Shown here piece after piece: positions 1 through 6,598 of a stretch of 14,834 nucleotides of DNA. A model generated the notes under the pieces. It was not told the DNA's origin, did no database searches, and saw only the letters and a list, made by a program, of their open reading frames with translations. This DNA is from Thermococcus sp. (GTDB lineage Archaea; Methanobacteriota_B; Thermococci; Thermococcales; Thermococcaceae), in assembly GCA_027074805.1 (NCBI GenBank), contig JALTCK010000159.1:1-14834 (forward strand), written 5' to 3'. A program made the position numbers and the translations under genes. Numbering within the stretch: the first letter of the stretch is position 1; each line of letters opens with the position of its first letter.

Positions 1-2
1 TT

Positions 3-278
3 GTTTCAACAACCTTACTACCATGTTCAGCCGGTAGCTACCTTGTATATGCCACTATAATCGTTCATGGTAGCAAGGAGCTTGCCTTCTTCCTTCTCGC
101 CCTCTATAACCTTATCTTCGTGCTTCCTCTCATCATAATTCTGGTGGCCATGGGAAGCGTCACCGAGAGCAAGCGCTTCTCCCAGGCGATGGTGAGGCAC
201 AGCAGGGAGCTTTCAGTCACAGCGGGAATGCTGCTGATAGCCATAGGAATCTGGGTTCTCACTGGGGCTTCACTCTAA
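3..278 (+). CDS. CcdA/DsbD-like membrane thiol-disulfide carrier, 3' part only
   Basis: The reading frame is open from the window edge to the TAA at 276-278, so this is the C-terminal ~91 residues of a longer protein. It begins with V-S-T-T-L-L-P-C-S-A-G, which resembles the second conserved LPC motif of the CcdA/DsbD transmembrane family. Two hydrophobic segments follow (about residues 31-53 and 70-88), separated by a basic loop (TESKRFSQAMVRHSRE). CcdA proteins move reducing equivalents across the cytoplasmic membrane through paired intramembrane cysteines to exported thioredoxin-like partners. A thioredoxin-fold protein with a CPYC motif is encoded convergently next door and overlaps this gene by 9 bases, which supports the assignment. 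The partner cysteine would lie upstream of the window. A T-run (GTTTTTCCC) just past the stop could end transcription. Confidence 0.68.
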   Translation, partial: VSTTLLPCSAGSYLVYATIIVHGSKELAFFLLALYNLIFVLPLIIILVAMGSVTESKRFSQAMVRHSRELSVTAGMLLIAIGIWVLTGASL

Positions 279-617
279 ACCGAGTTTTTCCCTCACCCTT
301 CTCTCAAACTCTGCAAAGTTCGGAACCCCTATGAACTCCACCCTGTTATCTATGAGCACCGTGGGCGTCCCCATTATGTTGTGCTCCATGGCCTTTCTCT
401 GCCCTTCAGGGGTTGCCACGCTGAGTTCCCTCGCAACGACCCCCTCGTACTTTCTCTCAAGCTCCTGAGCCATTGCCCAGGCTATCGGGCAGTAGGGACA
501 GCCGGGTGACGTTATGACCTCGATGACCACCTTTCTCTTCGGCTTGACCTCTATCATTCCCGCCCTCTTCATGAGTTCGAGCATCTTCTTTCTCCTTATC
601 ATCTCAAGCTCGTCCAT
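270..617 (-). CDS. Glutaredoxin/thioredoxin-fold protein with CPYC active site
   Basis: 115 residues. After a charged N-terminal extension (about 1-28, probably helical), a beta strand VVIEVITSPGC leads into C40-P-Y-C43 and then a long helix. A GTPTVL segment (84-88) supplies the cis-proline typical of thioredoxin folds. There is no signal peptide, so it should be cytoplasmic. CPYC is the glutaredoxin-type active site; archaeal members are annotated as glutaredoxin-like or thioredoxin family proteins, acting as dithiol-disulfide reductants. The start is supported by a strong purine-rich site (GGGGGTGAGGGG) directly upstream and a TATA-like box (TTTTTAAACC on the minus strand near 655-663). 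It may therefore have its own promoter, 72 bases downstream of the membrane protein gene. Convergence with the CcdA-like gene suggests a shared electron-transfer role; that is inference. Confidence 0.85.
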   Translation of the reverse strand: MDELEMIRRKKMLELMKRAGMIEVKPKRKVVIEVITSPGCPYCPIAWAMAQELERKYEGVVARELSVATPEGQRKAMEHNIMGTPTVLIDNRVEFIGVPNFAEFERRVREKLGLE

Positions 618-689
618 CCCCTCACCCCCGTTAGAAAAGAGAAAAAAGCGGGTTTAAAAAGAAATTCTTGAAAAAGAGTTCATGGGACA

Positions 690-1259
690 CTAATCGCCAG
701 TTGCAAGGTGGATGGCCAGCAGAACTGCGAACAGAACGGCCAGGGCTATGTGGACTTTCTTCCAGTGGCCCAGTATGCCCACGAACTTCTTTGCCATTTT
801 CCTGTCGTGCTTATTCGCCGCGAGAAGAACCTTTCCGTGTATGTACCTGCCGATGAACCCGTTCAGATTGAGTAGAACCAGGACGATGCCCATCGCCAGT
901 CCGGTGCCCCCCGTGAGTCCTGCGTAGTTGCCGCACGAGAAGAAGTGGACAAAAACGAGAGCCGTTCCCGTTATGGTGAGGACGTGATGGATGGTGAGGG
1001 GATACACCGGGCCAAAAATCGTCATGTATGGGTGCTCTGGCTTTATCTCAAAGCCCCATTCACTGGACTTCTTGTGGACTATGACGAGCTTTCTCTTGGT
1101 CAGAGAGTAGTAGACGACGCCAATTGCTATAAGGCCCACCCCCAGGGCAGCGAGCCCGCCGTAGCCGGCCTCGTACTCGTTTTCTCCCCCATCATCGTCA
1201 GCGAGAACAAGGGGGGCCATCAGAAGGATCAAAAGAAATAAGACGAGAACCCGCTTCAC
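690..1259 (-). CDS. Membrane protein with paired H-x13-H helices, cytochrome b/ferric reductase-like
   Basis: 189 residues. A signal peptide (about 1-20) is followed by an acidic patch, then four hydrophobic helices (about 34-53, 86-107, 114-137 and 168-186). Helix two carries H91 and H105, and helix four carries H170 and H184; each pair is separated by 13 residues. H92, H141, H151 and H165 lie nearby. Two helices each with H-x13-H is the bis-histidine diheme arrangement of cytochrome b and ferric-reductase-type membrane domains, so a heme-binding or quinone-linked redox role is plausible. I cannot name the family. The GTG start is favoured by GAGGTGG on the minus strand at about 1272-1266, which overlaps the stop of the upstream gene; the 11-base gap implies co-transcription with that gene. 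Thermococcales are generally considered poor in heme proteins, so binding is uncertain. Confidence 0.72.
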   Translation of the reverse strand: MKRVLVLFLLILLMAPLVLADDDGGENEYEAGYGGLAALGVGLIAIGVVYYSLTKRKLVIVHKKSSEWGFEIKPEHPYMTIFGPVYPLTIHHVLTITGTALVFVHFFSCGNYAGLTGGTGLAMGIVLVLLNLNGFIGRYIHGKVLLAANKHDRKMAKKFVGILGHWKKVHIALAVLFAVLLAIHLATGD

Positions 1260-1270
1260 CGAGCACCACC

Positions 1271-2083
1271 TCAGAAAGCGCCGCTCCCAAGGCCGCAGAT
1301 CTTGGCGAACGGGCAGACCGAGCAGTCCTCGGTGTAGGGCTTGAGGTATGGCTCACCCTTGACGGCCTTGGTTATCTCCTTCGCCCTATCCATTGCCTCG
1401 TCGTCCCCTTCAAGGACGAGGGTGACGCTTCCTTCTGCACCGCCAGCACCGCCTGCGGCTATCGGGATCGCCTCAACCCCTGTGAGTATCTTGTAGGCTT
1501 CCACCTCAGTCACTGGGTGGGAGTGTGGTATCGGCACGAGCGCCGAGTAAAGCCCCGTCCCCCAGTCGAAGGAGTAGATGCCCGTCAGCTTTGCGCTCTC
1601 CTCGACCGGAGTCGGCACGAACTTCTCAAGGCTGACCGGCGTTATTGTGAATACCCCTTTCGTTATAGTCCAGCCGAAGGTCTTCCCTATCGTTCCGCCG
1701 TCCGGGGCAGCTGCGAAAACGGCCACGTTCCAGTTGATGTCTATAGCGTTGGCACCCTTAATGAAGACGTCCTTCGGCCCCATCCTCTTGAGGGCCTCAA
1801 GGGGGTCGTCGAAGGGCTCGCCCTTGTAAAGGACGAGGTGCTTCGGCCAGGTGGCCTTTGGGGTAACGCATGTCCTGCCCTTGCCGATAACTCCAACGGT
1901 CCACTTCTCCTTTTCGATCTTCTCTCCCAGAAGCTCCTCTGCCACGTAGGCTGCCGTTGTGCCGGTGGCAACGTACACGAAGCCGTGATTGAGGGCGTGC
2001 TGCACCTCGGGCATGGTAACAACTGCCTTCGCTATGAGCCTCTTGCTCTCCGGGGGAGTTAAAGTGACGAGTGCTCTTTTCAA
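1271..2083 (-). CDS. Conserved hypothetical protein with C-terminal CX2CX5C cluster
   Basis: I do not recognise this family. It is a soluble-looking protein of about 270 residues with no signal peptide. It has glycine/alanine-rich segments (ATGTTAAYVAEELLG near 40; AAGGAGGAEGSV near 210). The C-terminus has three cysteines spaced CX2CX5C (about 254, 257, 263), and an internal cysteine lies at about 72 (GRTC). Together these could bind a metal or an Fe-S cluster. The frame is open from a GTG at 2092, but GGTGAT at 2093-2088 lies four bases before an in-frame TTG at 2083. That is the same geometry as metG in this window, so I prefer TTG; the GTG form would be three residues longer. A TATA-like TTTAATATC (2123-2115) is well placed. 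It heads a tight operon with the H-x13-H membrane protein. Confidence 0.75.
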   Translation of the reverse strand: MKRALVTLTPPESKRLIAKAVVTMPEVQHALNHGFVYVATGTTAAYVAEELLGEKIEKEKWTVGVIGKGRTCVTPKATWPKHLVLYKGEPFDDPLEALKRMGPKDVFIKGANAIDINWNVAVFAAAPDGGTIGKTFGWTITKGVFTITPVSLEKFVPTPVEESAKLTGIYSFDWGTGLYSALVPIPHSHPVTEVEAYKILTGVEAIPIAAGGAGGAEGSVTLVLEGDDEAMDRAKEITKAVKGEPYLKPYTEDCSVCPFAKICGLGSGAF

Positions 2084-2114
2084 ATTGATCACCGTGATAA
2101 AATCTGCGTCGAAA

Positions 2115-2123
2115 GATATTAAA
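2115..2123 (-). promoter_or_regulatory. TATA-like box for the CX2CX5C protein operon
   Basis: The minus strand reads TTTAATATC about 25 bases before the predicted ribosome binding site (2093-2088), which fits an archaeal promoter with a very short leader. No other good TATA candidate lies between this gene and the lrp-like gene. Confidence 0.45.
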
Positions 2124-2194
2124 CCTTCCTTTAGCCGGCCCGATAAGCCTTAGGGGGCCCAAAAAGTAATGAGTTTCCCGGTAAGGACCCTCCC

Positions 2195-2656
2195 TCAGAA
2201 GACCCTTGCGTAGCCCCACTTGCGAACGCTGGTGAGTATAGACGTTTCCGTACTCTTTATACCCTCTATCCTCCCGAGCTTTTCTATGAGGAAATTCTCA
2301 AGCTCGTGGAGGTCCCTAACGGTCACCTGCATGAGTATGTCGTGGGCGCCAGTGGCTATGCCGAGGACGTCCACCTCTGGAAGTTTGCTCAGCTCCTCTG
2401 CGGCCTTCTTTACCCTGCTGGGCTCAACATCGACCGCTATGAAGGCCACTATCGAATAGCCAGCTTTGAAGGGGTTTATCAGTGCTGAGAACTTCCTAAT
2501 AACCCCGCGCTCCACCAGCTTCTTTACCCTCAGTCTTACCGTTGATTCGGGCACCTTTAGCCTCCTCGCTATCTCGGAGTAGCTTGCTCTCCCGTCCTCC
2601 TGGAGGATGTGAAGGATCATACGATCCAGTCTGTCGAGATTATGATTATTCTGCAT
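2195..2656 (-). CDS. Lrp/AsnC family transcriptional regulator
   Basis: 153 residues with the full Lrp architecture. An N-terminal AsnC-type helix-turn-helix (about 7-55: LDRLDRMILHILQEDGRASY, then EIARRLKVPESTVRLRVKKL) is followed by a C-terminal RAM sensor domain (about 66-145). The glycine-bearing loop GIATGAHDILMQV is typical of effector-binding RAM domains. These proteins assemble as octamers or related forms and repress or activate genes for amino-acid metabolism. This gene is divergent from an aminotransferase, which is the likely target. Start: ATG 2656, with GAGGTGA at 2667-2661 on the minus strand. An inverted repeat between its TATA box and start suggests autoregulation. A short T-run (CTTTTTGGG, minus strand, near 2166-2158) may end the transcript. 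Confidence 0.93.
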   Translation of the reverse strand: MQNNHNLDRLDRMILHILQEDGRASYSEIARRLKVPESTVRLRVKKLVERGVIRKFSALINPFKAGYSIVAFIAVDVEPSRVKKAAEELSKLPEVDVLGIATGAHDILMQVTVRDLHELENFLIEKLGRIEGIKSTETSILTSVRKWGYARVF

Positions 2657-2672
2657 ATTTTCACCTCATTTA

Positions 2673-2690
2673 TTGCTAATATATAAGCAA
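2673..2690. promoter_or_regulatory. Near-palindromic operator candidate in the lrp/aminotransferase intergenic region
   Basis: TTGCTAATATATAAGCAA has perfect 5-base arms and an AT-rich core, and is palindromic except at two positions. It lies between the lrp TATA box and the predicted transcription start, a usual position for a repressor. Related TAGC/GCTA words recur toward the aminotransferase (2714, 2725, 2733, 2756), including the perfect palindrome AATAGCTATT at 2731-2740. Confidence 0.5.
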
Positions 2691-2691
2691 G

Positions 2692-2702
2692 TTTTTAAAT
2701 AT
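2692..2702 (-). promoter_or_regulatory. TATA box of the lrp-like gene
   Basis: The minus strand reads ATATTTAAAAA, a near-consensus archaeal TATA box, about 40 bases before the ATG at 2656. That places the transcription start near 2672, ahead of the ribosome binding site at 2667-2661. Confidence 0.55.
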
Positions 2703-2773
2703 TTTGAACAAATTAGCAGAAATCTAGCGAAATAGCTATTAATTTCAAGCGCATATAGCAGTTAGGTGAAAGC

Positions 2774-4117
2774 ATGGAGCATCCCACCAGGAAGGAAGAA
2801 GTCATTGAGAGATATTCCCGCATTTTTCCGAAAGCTGTAAGGGTTACCTACGCTCCTCTTGTAATAACGAAGGCTCAGAATGCACGCGTATGGGATATCG
2901 AGGGGAGGGAGTATATAGACTTTCTCAGCGATGCAGCGGTTCAAAACGTGGGACACAACAACCCCCGAGTCGTGGAGGCAATCAAAGAACAGGTGGAAAG
3001 ACTGATCCATTTCACCTTCATCTATGGATTTCCAGTTGAGCCTCTCCTACTGGCAGAGAAGCTGGCTGAAATAGCACCAATGGAAGGCGTGAAGGTCTCC
3101 CTTGGAATGACCGGAAGTGACGCCAATGACGGGGCGATAAAGTTTGCAAGAGCATACACAGGCAGAAGAACTGTCTTAAGCTATCTCCGAAGCTACTACG
3201 GCTCAACATACGGAGCGATGAGTATAACCGGCCTCGATTTTGAGGTCCGAGCCAAAGTTGGCCAGTTGAGCGATGTACACTTCATACCCTACCCAAACTG
3301 TTACCGCTGTCCCTTTAAGAAAGAGCCAGGAAAGTGCAGAATGGAATGTTTAGAGTATCTAAAAGAGAAATTTGAAGGAGAGGTTCACGCTGATGGAGTT
3401 GCCGTGCTCTTAGCAGAGCCAATACAGGGTGATGCTGGAATGGTGGTCCCACCGAAGGACTATTTCAGGAAGCTCAAAAAAATCCTCGACGAACATAGCA
3501 TACTCCTCGCCGTTGATGAAGTTCAAAGCGGCCTTGGAAGGACCGGTAAATGGTTCGCTATAGAACACTTCGGAATCGAGCCGGATATTGTAACCCTTGC
3601 AAAGCCACTCGGAGGAGGGCTTCCGATAAGTGCCATAATAGGACGAGAAGAGATTATGGAGAGCCTGCCACCTCTGGGTCACGCGTTTACTCTCTCAGGG
3701 AACCCTGTGGCGAGTAGGGCAGCCTTGGCTGTAATCGAGGAGATAGAGGAAAAGAAGCTGCTCAGAAGAGCAGAGAAATTCGGGAAATACGCTAAGAAGA
3801 GACTTGAGAAGATGAGAGAAGAGCACGAACTCATAGGTGACGTTCGAGGTCTTGGCCTCATGCTCGGAGTAGACCTCGTCAAGGACAGGGAGAGCAGGGA
3901 AAGGGCATACGAAGAGGCAAGGAAAATCGTGTGGAGAGCCTATGAACTGGGGTTGGTCCTTGCATTCCTTCAAGGCAACGTGCTGAGGATTCAGCCACCG
4001 CTCACGATAGAGAAGGAGGTACTCGAGGAGGGGCTTAACAGGCTGGAGAAAGCTATAGCCGATGTTGAAGAAGGCAAAGTGCCCGATCACGCTCTTTCAA
4101 AAGTCCAAGGATGGTAA
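2774..4117 (+). CDS. PLP class III aminotransferase / amino-acid racemase family
   Basis: 447 residues, the usual size for class III (ornithine/GABA-type) PLP enzymes. Visible marks are the cofactor-phosphate segment T-G-S-D-A-N-D (113-119), the DEVQ motif (D248, which contacts the PLP ring nitrogen) followed by SGLGRTGK, and the Schiff-base lysine K277 in TLAKPLGGG. A cysteine-bearing insert lies at 176-192 (C176, C179, C188, C192), known from archaeal relatives. Thermococcales use this fold both for ornithine/lysine aminotransferases and for amino-acid racemases, so substrate and reaction cannot be set from sequence alone. The ATG has GGTGA at 2765-2769. Divergence from an Lrp regulator suggests control by amino-acid levels. 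The enzyme is cytoplasmic, with no sign of truncation. Confidence 0.9.
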   Translation: MEHPTRKEEVIERYSRIFPKAVRVTYAPLVITKAQNARVWDIEGREYIDFLSDAAVQNVGHNNPRVVEAIKEQVERLIHFTFIYGFPVEPLLLAEKLAEIAPMEGVKVSLGMTGSDANDGAIKFARAYTGRRTVLSYLRSYYGSTYGAMSITGLDFEVRAKVGQLSDVHFIPYPNCYRCPFKKEPGKCRMECLEYLKEKFEGEVHADGVAVLLAEPIQGDAGMVVPPKDYFRKLKKILDEHSILLAVDEVQSGLGRTGKWFAIEHFGIEPDIVTLAKPLGGGLPISAIIGREEIMESLPPLGHAFTLSGNPVASRAALAVIEEIEEKKLLRRAEKFGKYAKKRLEKMREEHELIGDVRGLGLMLGVDLVKDRESRERAYEEARKIVWRAYELGLVLAFLQGNVLRIQPPLTIEKEVLEEGLNRLEKAIADVEEGKVPDHALSKVQGW

Positions 4118-4191
4118 TTGAAAAACCCCACGCTCAACGGGACATCCGGAGATTCACCTCACCCAATTCATAAAGCGAGGTTTTCGGCAGA

Positions 4192-4199
4192 TTTTAAAA
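4192..4199 (+). promoter_or_regulatory. TATA box of the TSUP permease gene, leaderless transcript likely
   Basis: TTTTAAAA is centred about 25 bases before the ATG at 4221. No ribosome binding site precedes either that ATG or the in-frame GTG at 4212. Together these point to a transcript starting at or next to the ATG. Confidence 0.5.
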
Positions 4200-4220
4200 G
4201 GGAATTTCCAAGTGGTCTTC

Positions 4221-4955
4221 ATGCTCCCATATCTGCTGGACTTCATTATAGGATTAGGCATAGGCTTCATTGCCGGTCTGCTTGGTATTGGGGGTGGCTT
4301 CCTAATAGTGCCGGCGTTAGTGCTCCTAGGGGAGCCCATACACATCGCCATAGGAACGAGTTTGGCCTGCATAACGATAAGTGCCCTTGCCTCAGCTTAT
4401 ACTCACCTTCGTAGAGGGGCGGTTCTCTTCAAGGTCGTCCTATTAAAGGAGGCTTTTTCAATGCCATTTGCCATAGTGGGAGCTTATCTTTCTTATGTAA
4501 CTCCTGAGAAGACTTTAAGGTTGATATTTGCGATTCTCCTGCTTTACTTGGCTTATACTCTATTGAAGGGAAAAAGTAAATGTGGAGAGAGATCGGAAGG
4601 TGAGCTTAATTACCTCCGTGTTCCAGTCGTGGGAATTTTGGCCGGGCTGACCAGTGGACTTCTAGGCATAAGCGGAGGAGTCCTGAATGTTCCGCTCTTC
4701 AACACTTACGTTGGGCTTCCGATGCGCTATGCAGTCGGAACCTCCAGTTTATCCCTGTTTTTCACGGCCTTAGCTGGAACGTTCGGCCACTACCGTCTTG
4801 GACAGGTTGACGTTCACATGGTCCTGCTCTTGGCACCTGGCCTCATCATTGGTGCTCACTATGGTGCCCTAACGGTCCACAGGGTCAAACCGTCATTTAT
4901 CAGGAGCCTGTTCTCGATCCTGCTTGTAGTGATCGCTCTCAAGATGCTCGTCTAA
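4221..4955 (+). CDS. TauE/SafE (TSUP) family anion permease
   Basis: 244 residues from ATG 4221; a GTG at 4212 would add three. It is a multi-spanning membrane protein built of two related halves. Each opens with a glycine-rich amphipathic stretch: GLGIGFIAGLLGIGGGF near residue 10 and ILAGLTSGLLGISGGVLNVP near 140. They are separated by a polar loop (KGKSKCGERSEGELN). Repeated GLLGIGGG-type motifs and about eight helices are the signature of the TSUP family, whose members export or import sulfite, sulfonates, thiosulfate or related small anions. Substrate cannot be inferred here. It follows the aminotransferase by 103 bases but appears to have its own leaderless promoter, so it may be a separate unit. 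Confidence 0.9.
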   Translation: MLPYLLDFIIGLGIGFIAGLLGIGGGFLIVPALVLLGEPIHIAIGTSLACITISALASAYTHLRRGAVLFKVVLLKEAFSMPFAIVGAYLSYVTPEKTLRLIFAILLLYLAYTLLKGKSKCGERSEGELNYLRVPVVGILAGLTSGLLGISGGVLNVPLFNTYVGLPMRYAVGTSSLSLFFTALAGTFGHYRLGQVDVHMVLLLAPGLIIGAHYGALTVHRVKPSFIRSLFSILLVVIALKMLV

Positions 4956-5002
4956 TTGCAAATGGATTTTTAAGGTAGAACCTAAGTTCAACTGGTGGGA
5001 AG

Positions 5003-5284
5003 ATGAGTGAACTATTTGAGAAGGTTAAGGAAGCCTATGGGATTGAGATACACGATGAGAGTGACATGACGAACGCGTGGAAGCTGGTGGAGATTCTGAA
5101 GGAAAAGGGCTGGGTGATCTACGTCATCACCGCAAAGGGCAGGGAGCAGGTGGATGCTTGGCACCCCACTTTTGGATCCCTATTCGCCCAGTTCGGGGAG
5201 AGTCCAGGATTTAAGAGTGTGCTCGAGGGGATCTGCAACGTTGCTCTCCTTATAAGGGGGCTTGAGGAAAATGGAACCGTTTGA
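5003..5284 (+). CDS. Small conserved-looking protein of unknown function
   Basis: 93 residues, acidic, no signal peptide and no membrane segment. I do not recognise the family. The N-terminal half looks helical (SELFEKVKEAYGIEI, then AWKLVEILKEKGW). A strand-like YVITAK segment follows, then an aromatic stretch (AWHPTFGSLFAQFGESPGF). A coding role is supported by the GGTGGG site at 4994-4999, a TATA-like TTTTTAAG at 4967-4974, and its length between two real genes. It starts 47 bases after the permease stop. Its own stop codon overlaps the inverted repeat (5283-5296) that precedes the next gene. It could belong to the permease unit, but nothing in the sequence ties it functionally to either neighbour. 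Confidence 0.65.
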   Translation: MSELFEKVKEAYGIEIHDESDMTNAWKLVEILKEKGWVIYVITAKGREQVDAWHPTFGSLFAQFGESPGFKSVLEGICNVALLIRGLEENGTV

Positions 5285-5300
5285 AACGTTCGTTTCATAG
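5283..5300. promoter_or_regulatory. Inverted repeat before the first secreted-repeat/membrane-regulator module
   Basis: GAAACGTTCGTTTC (5283-5296) has perfect 6-base arms around TT. The adjoining TTCGTTTCATAG (5289-5300) recurs in reverse complement, CTATGAAACGAA, at 7534-7545 upstream of the paralogous module. It lies about 46 bases before the ATG, just upstream of a weak TATA-like CAAATAG (5308-5314), a position suited to an activator. Confidence 0.45.
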
Positions 5301-5345
5301 AAGTCCTCAAATAGACTTGATCCGTAGGTGCAATTGGTGATGCCC

Positions 5346-6569
5346 ATGGATGGCATAAAGGCTCTTGCAGTGGTCTTGGCAGCATTGTTGCTGGGAAGTG
5401 TAGTACCCCTCAGCTTGGCTGAAACTAACACCAGTGCAAACAACACCAATACAACGGGGACTTATACCGGGACGATGGACAACAGCACGAGGGAAATGGT
5501 AATAGCTGAAAACCTGGTTGAGAAACTCCAAAAGCTCAGCAAGTTCGCCGAGAAGAAGATAGGACCTATAAAGGACAGACTACCCACGAACTCGAGTATA
5601 CTGAAGAACTACAATCTTGCCGAGGAGTTCAAGGATAAAGCGATTGAGGAATACGGTGCCGGTGACTACTACAACTCGATACTTGACAGTCTCACGGCAA
5701 TGCACTATTACAAGGCGGCTCTCTCTGCCCTCAAAGGAGGCAAAGAGAAGGTCAATAATGCACGGGAACGAATCAGGATGGAGATTGAGCGCACAAGGGA
5801 TTACTTTAGGTTCGTCGATAAGACCATCCGGCTGGCAGAGAATCAGGGAATAGACGTTAGCAACCTCACCCAGCTCTACAATGAGACAAAGAAAGCATAT
5901 GAGGTGGTTCTTAATGACCTTAGGACCGGGGACTATGAAAAGGCAAAGGTTGACCTTAATACAGCTAGGGAGAAGAAAGTCCTCCTTGACAAGGAGCTGA
6001 GAAAGGTCCGCGAAGAGCTTGCATACGCCAACGCTGACAAGATAGTCAAGGAATTTCTCGTAAAGGGGGAAAAGGGAATTGAGATAGCAGAGAAGGCTAT
6101 CCAGCTCGGAGAGGAGAAGGGCTATAACGTCACAGAGCTTCAGAGACGTCTTAATGCTTTTTCAGAGGTTTACAATCAGGTCAAAACCCTTGCCGATGAG
6201 AAGAAGTGGGAGGATGCCCTCAACGTTATGCAGGAGAACAGGGAAACCATAGTGCAGTTCCACAGGGCAATTGAGCTTATCCTCCAGAGGTCCCATGAAA
6301 AGGAACTAAACGAGAAGATTAGGGATGTTAAAGCATTCCTCAGGGAGATGCAGGACAGGATCCAGAGAGATGCAAAGGCTCTCAAAGATCTTGAGAAAAA
6401 AGGTGTTAACACGGGACGGGCTGAGATGCAGCTCAGAGTTGCAACACAGGAGTTCAAAACAGGGGTAGCGTTGCTAAGGGCGAAGAAACCAATGGAAGCT
6501 AGAACGCACTTCAGAATTGCCATAGAACTTCTCGACAAAGTGGAGAGTTTCATAAACGCCCATTCCTGA
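5346..6569 (+). CDS. Secreted helical-repeat protein, copy 1
   Basis: 407 residues. The frame opens at GTG 5328, but GGTGATG at 5336-5342 points to ATG 5346, which also gives a normal signal peptide (about 1-25, ending SLAE). A short Asn/Thr-rich stretch with glycosylation sequons (NTS, NNT, NTT, NST) follows. The rest is highly charged and alpha-helical, in about four units of ~90 residues starting near 55, 149, 240 and 333. They share the pattern A..L..KG.NV..L...Y followed by (G)DYE.A...L..A. There is no C-terminal membrane helix, so it is released or held by its N-terminus outside the cytoplasm. It is homologous to the protein at 7604-8791. A membrane-bound regulator gene follows after 29 bases. 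The repeats resemble TPR-like or coiled-coil scaffolds; function is unknown. Confidence 0.82.
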   Translation: MDGIKALAVVLAALLLGSVVPLSLAETNTSANNTNTTGTYTGTMDNSTREMVIAENLVEKLQKLSKFAEKKIGPIKDRLPTNSSILKNYNLAEEFKDKAIEEYGAGDYYNSILDSLTAMHYYKAALSALKGGKEKVNNARERIRMEIERTRDYFRFVDKTIRLAENQGIDVSNLTQLYNETKKAYEVVLNDLRTGDYEKAKVDLNTAREKKVLLDKELRKVREELAYANADKIVKEFLVKGEKGIEIAEKAIQLGEEKGYNVTELQRRLNAFSEVYNQVKTLADEKKWEDALNVMQENRETIVQFHRAIELILQRSHEKELNEKIRDVKAFLREMQDRIQRDAKALKDLEKKGVNTGRAEMQLRVATQEFKTGVALLRAKKPMEARTHFRIAIELLDKVESFINAHS

Positions 6570-6576
6570 CCTTTCC

Positions 6577-6582
6577 TTTTTT
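6577..6582 (+). terminator. T6 tract between copy-1 repeat protein and its regulator
   Basis: TTTTTT lies 8 bases after the repeat-protein stop and before the regulator's ribosome binding site (GGGGGTG, 6586-6592). Oligo-T tracts alone can act as archaeal termination signals, so this could lower regulator expression relative to the secreted protein. No hairpin is present. Confidence 0.3.
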
Positions 6583-6598
6583 CATTGGGGGTGCTCAA

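Noticed and set aside
1517..2062. 181-residue plus-strand frame opposite the CX2CX5C protein
   Set aside because: Long, but it shows the Arg/Cys/His-rich make-up typical of antisense frames. The minus-strand gene has better start signals, codon pattern and operon position.
4118..4414. 98-residue plus-strand frame starting right after the aminotransferase stop
   Set aside because: It runs out of frame into the TSUP permease, has a Pro/His/Arg-rich low-quality composition and lacks a ribosome binding site. It is a shadow of the permease and its leader.
5336..5345. GGTGATG as a C/D-box RNA C-box
   Set aside because: No matching CUGA D-box or guide layout follows, and the site is fully explained as the ribosome binding site for ATG 5346.
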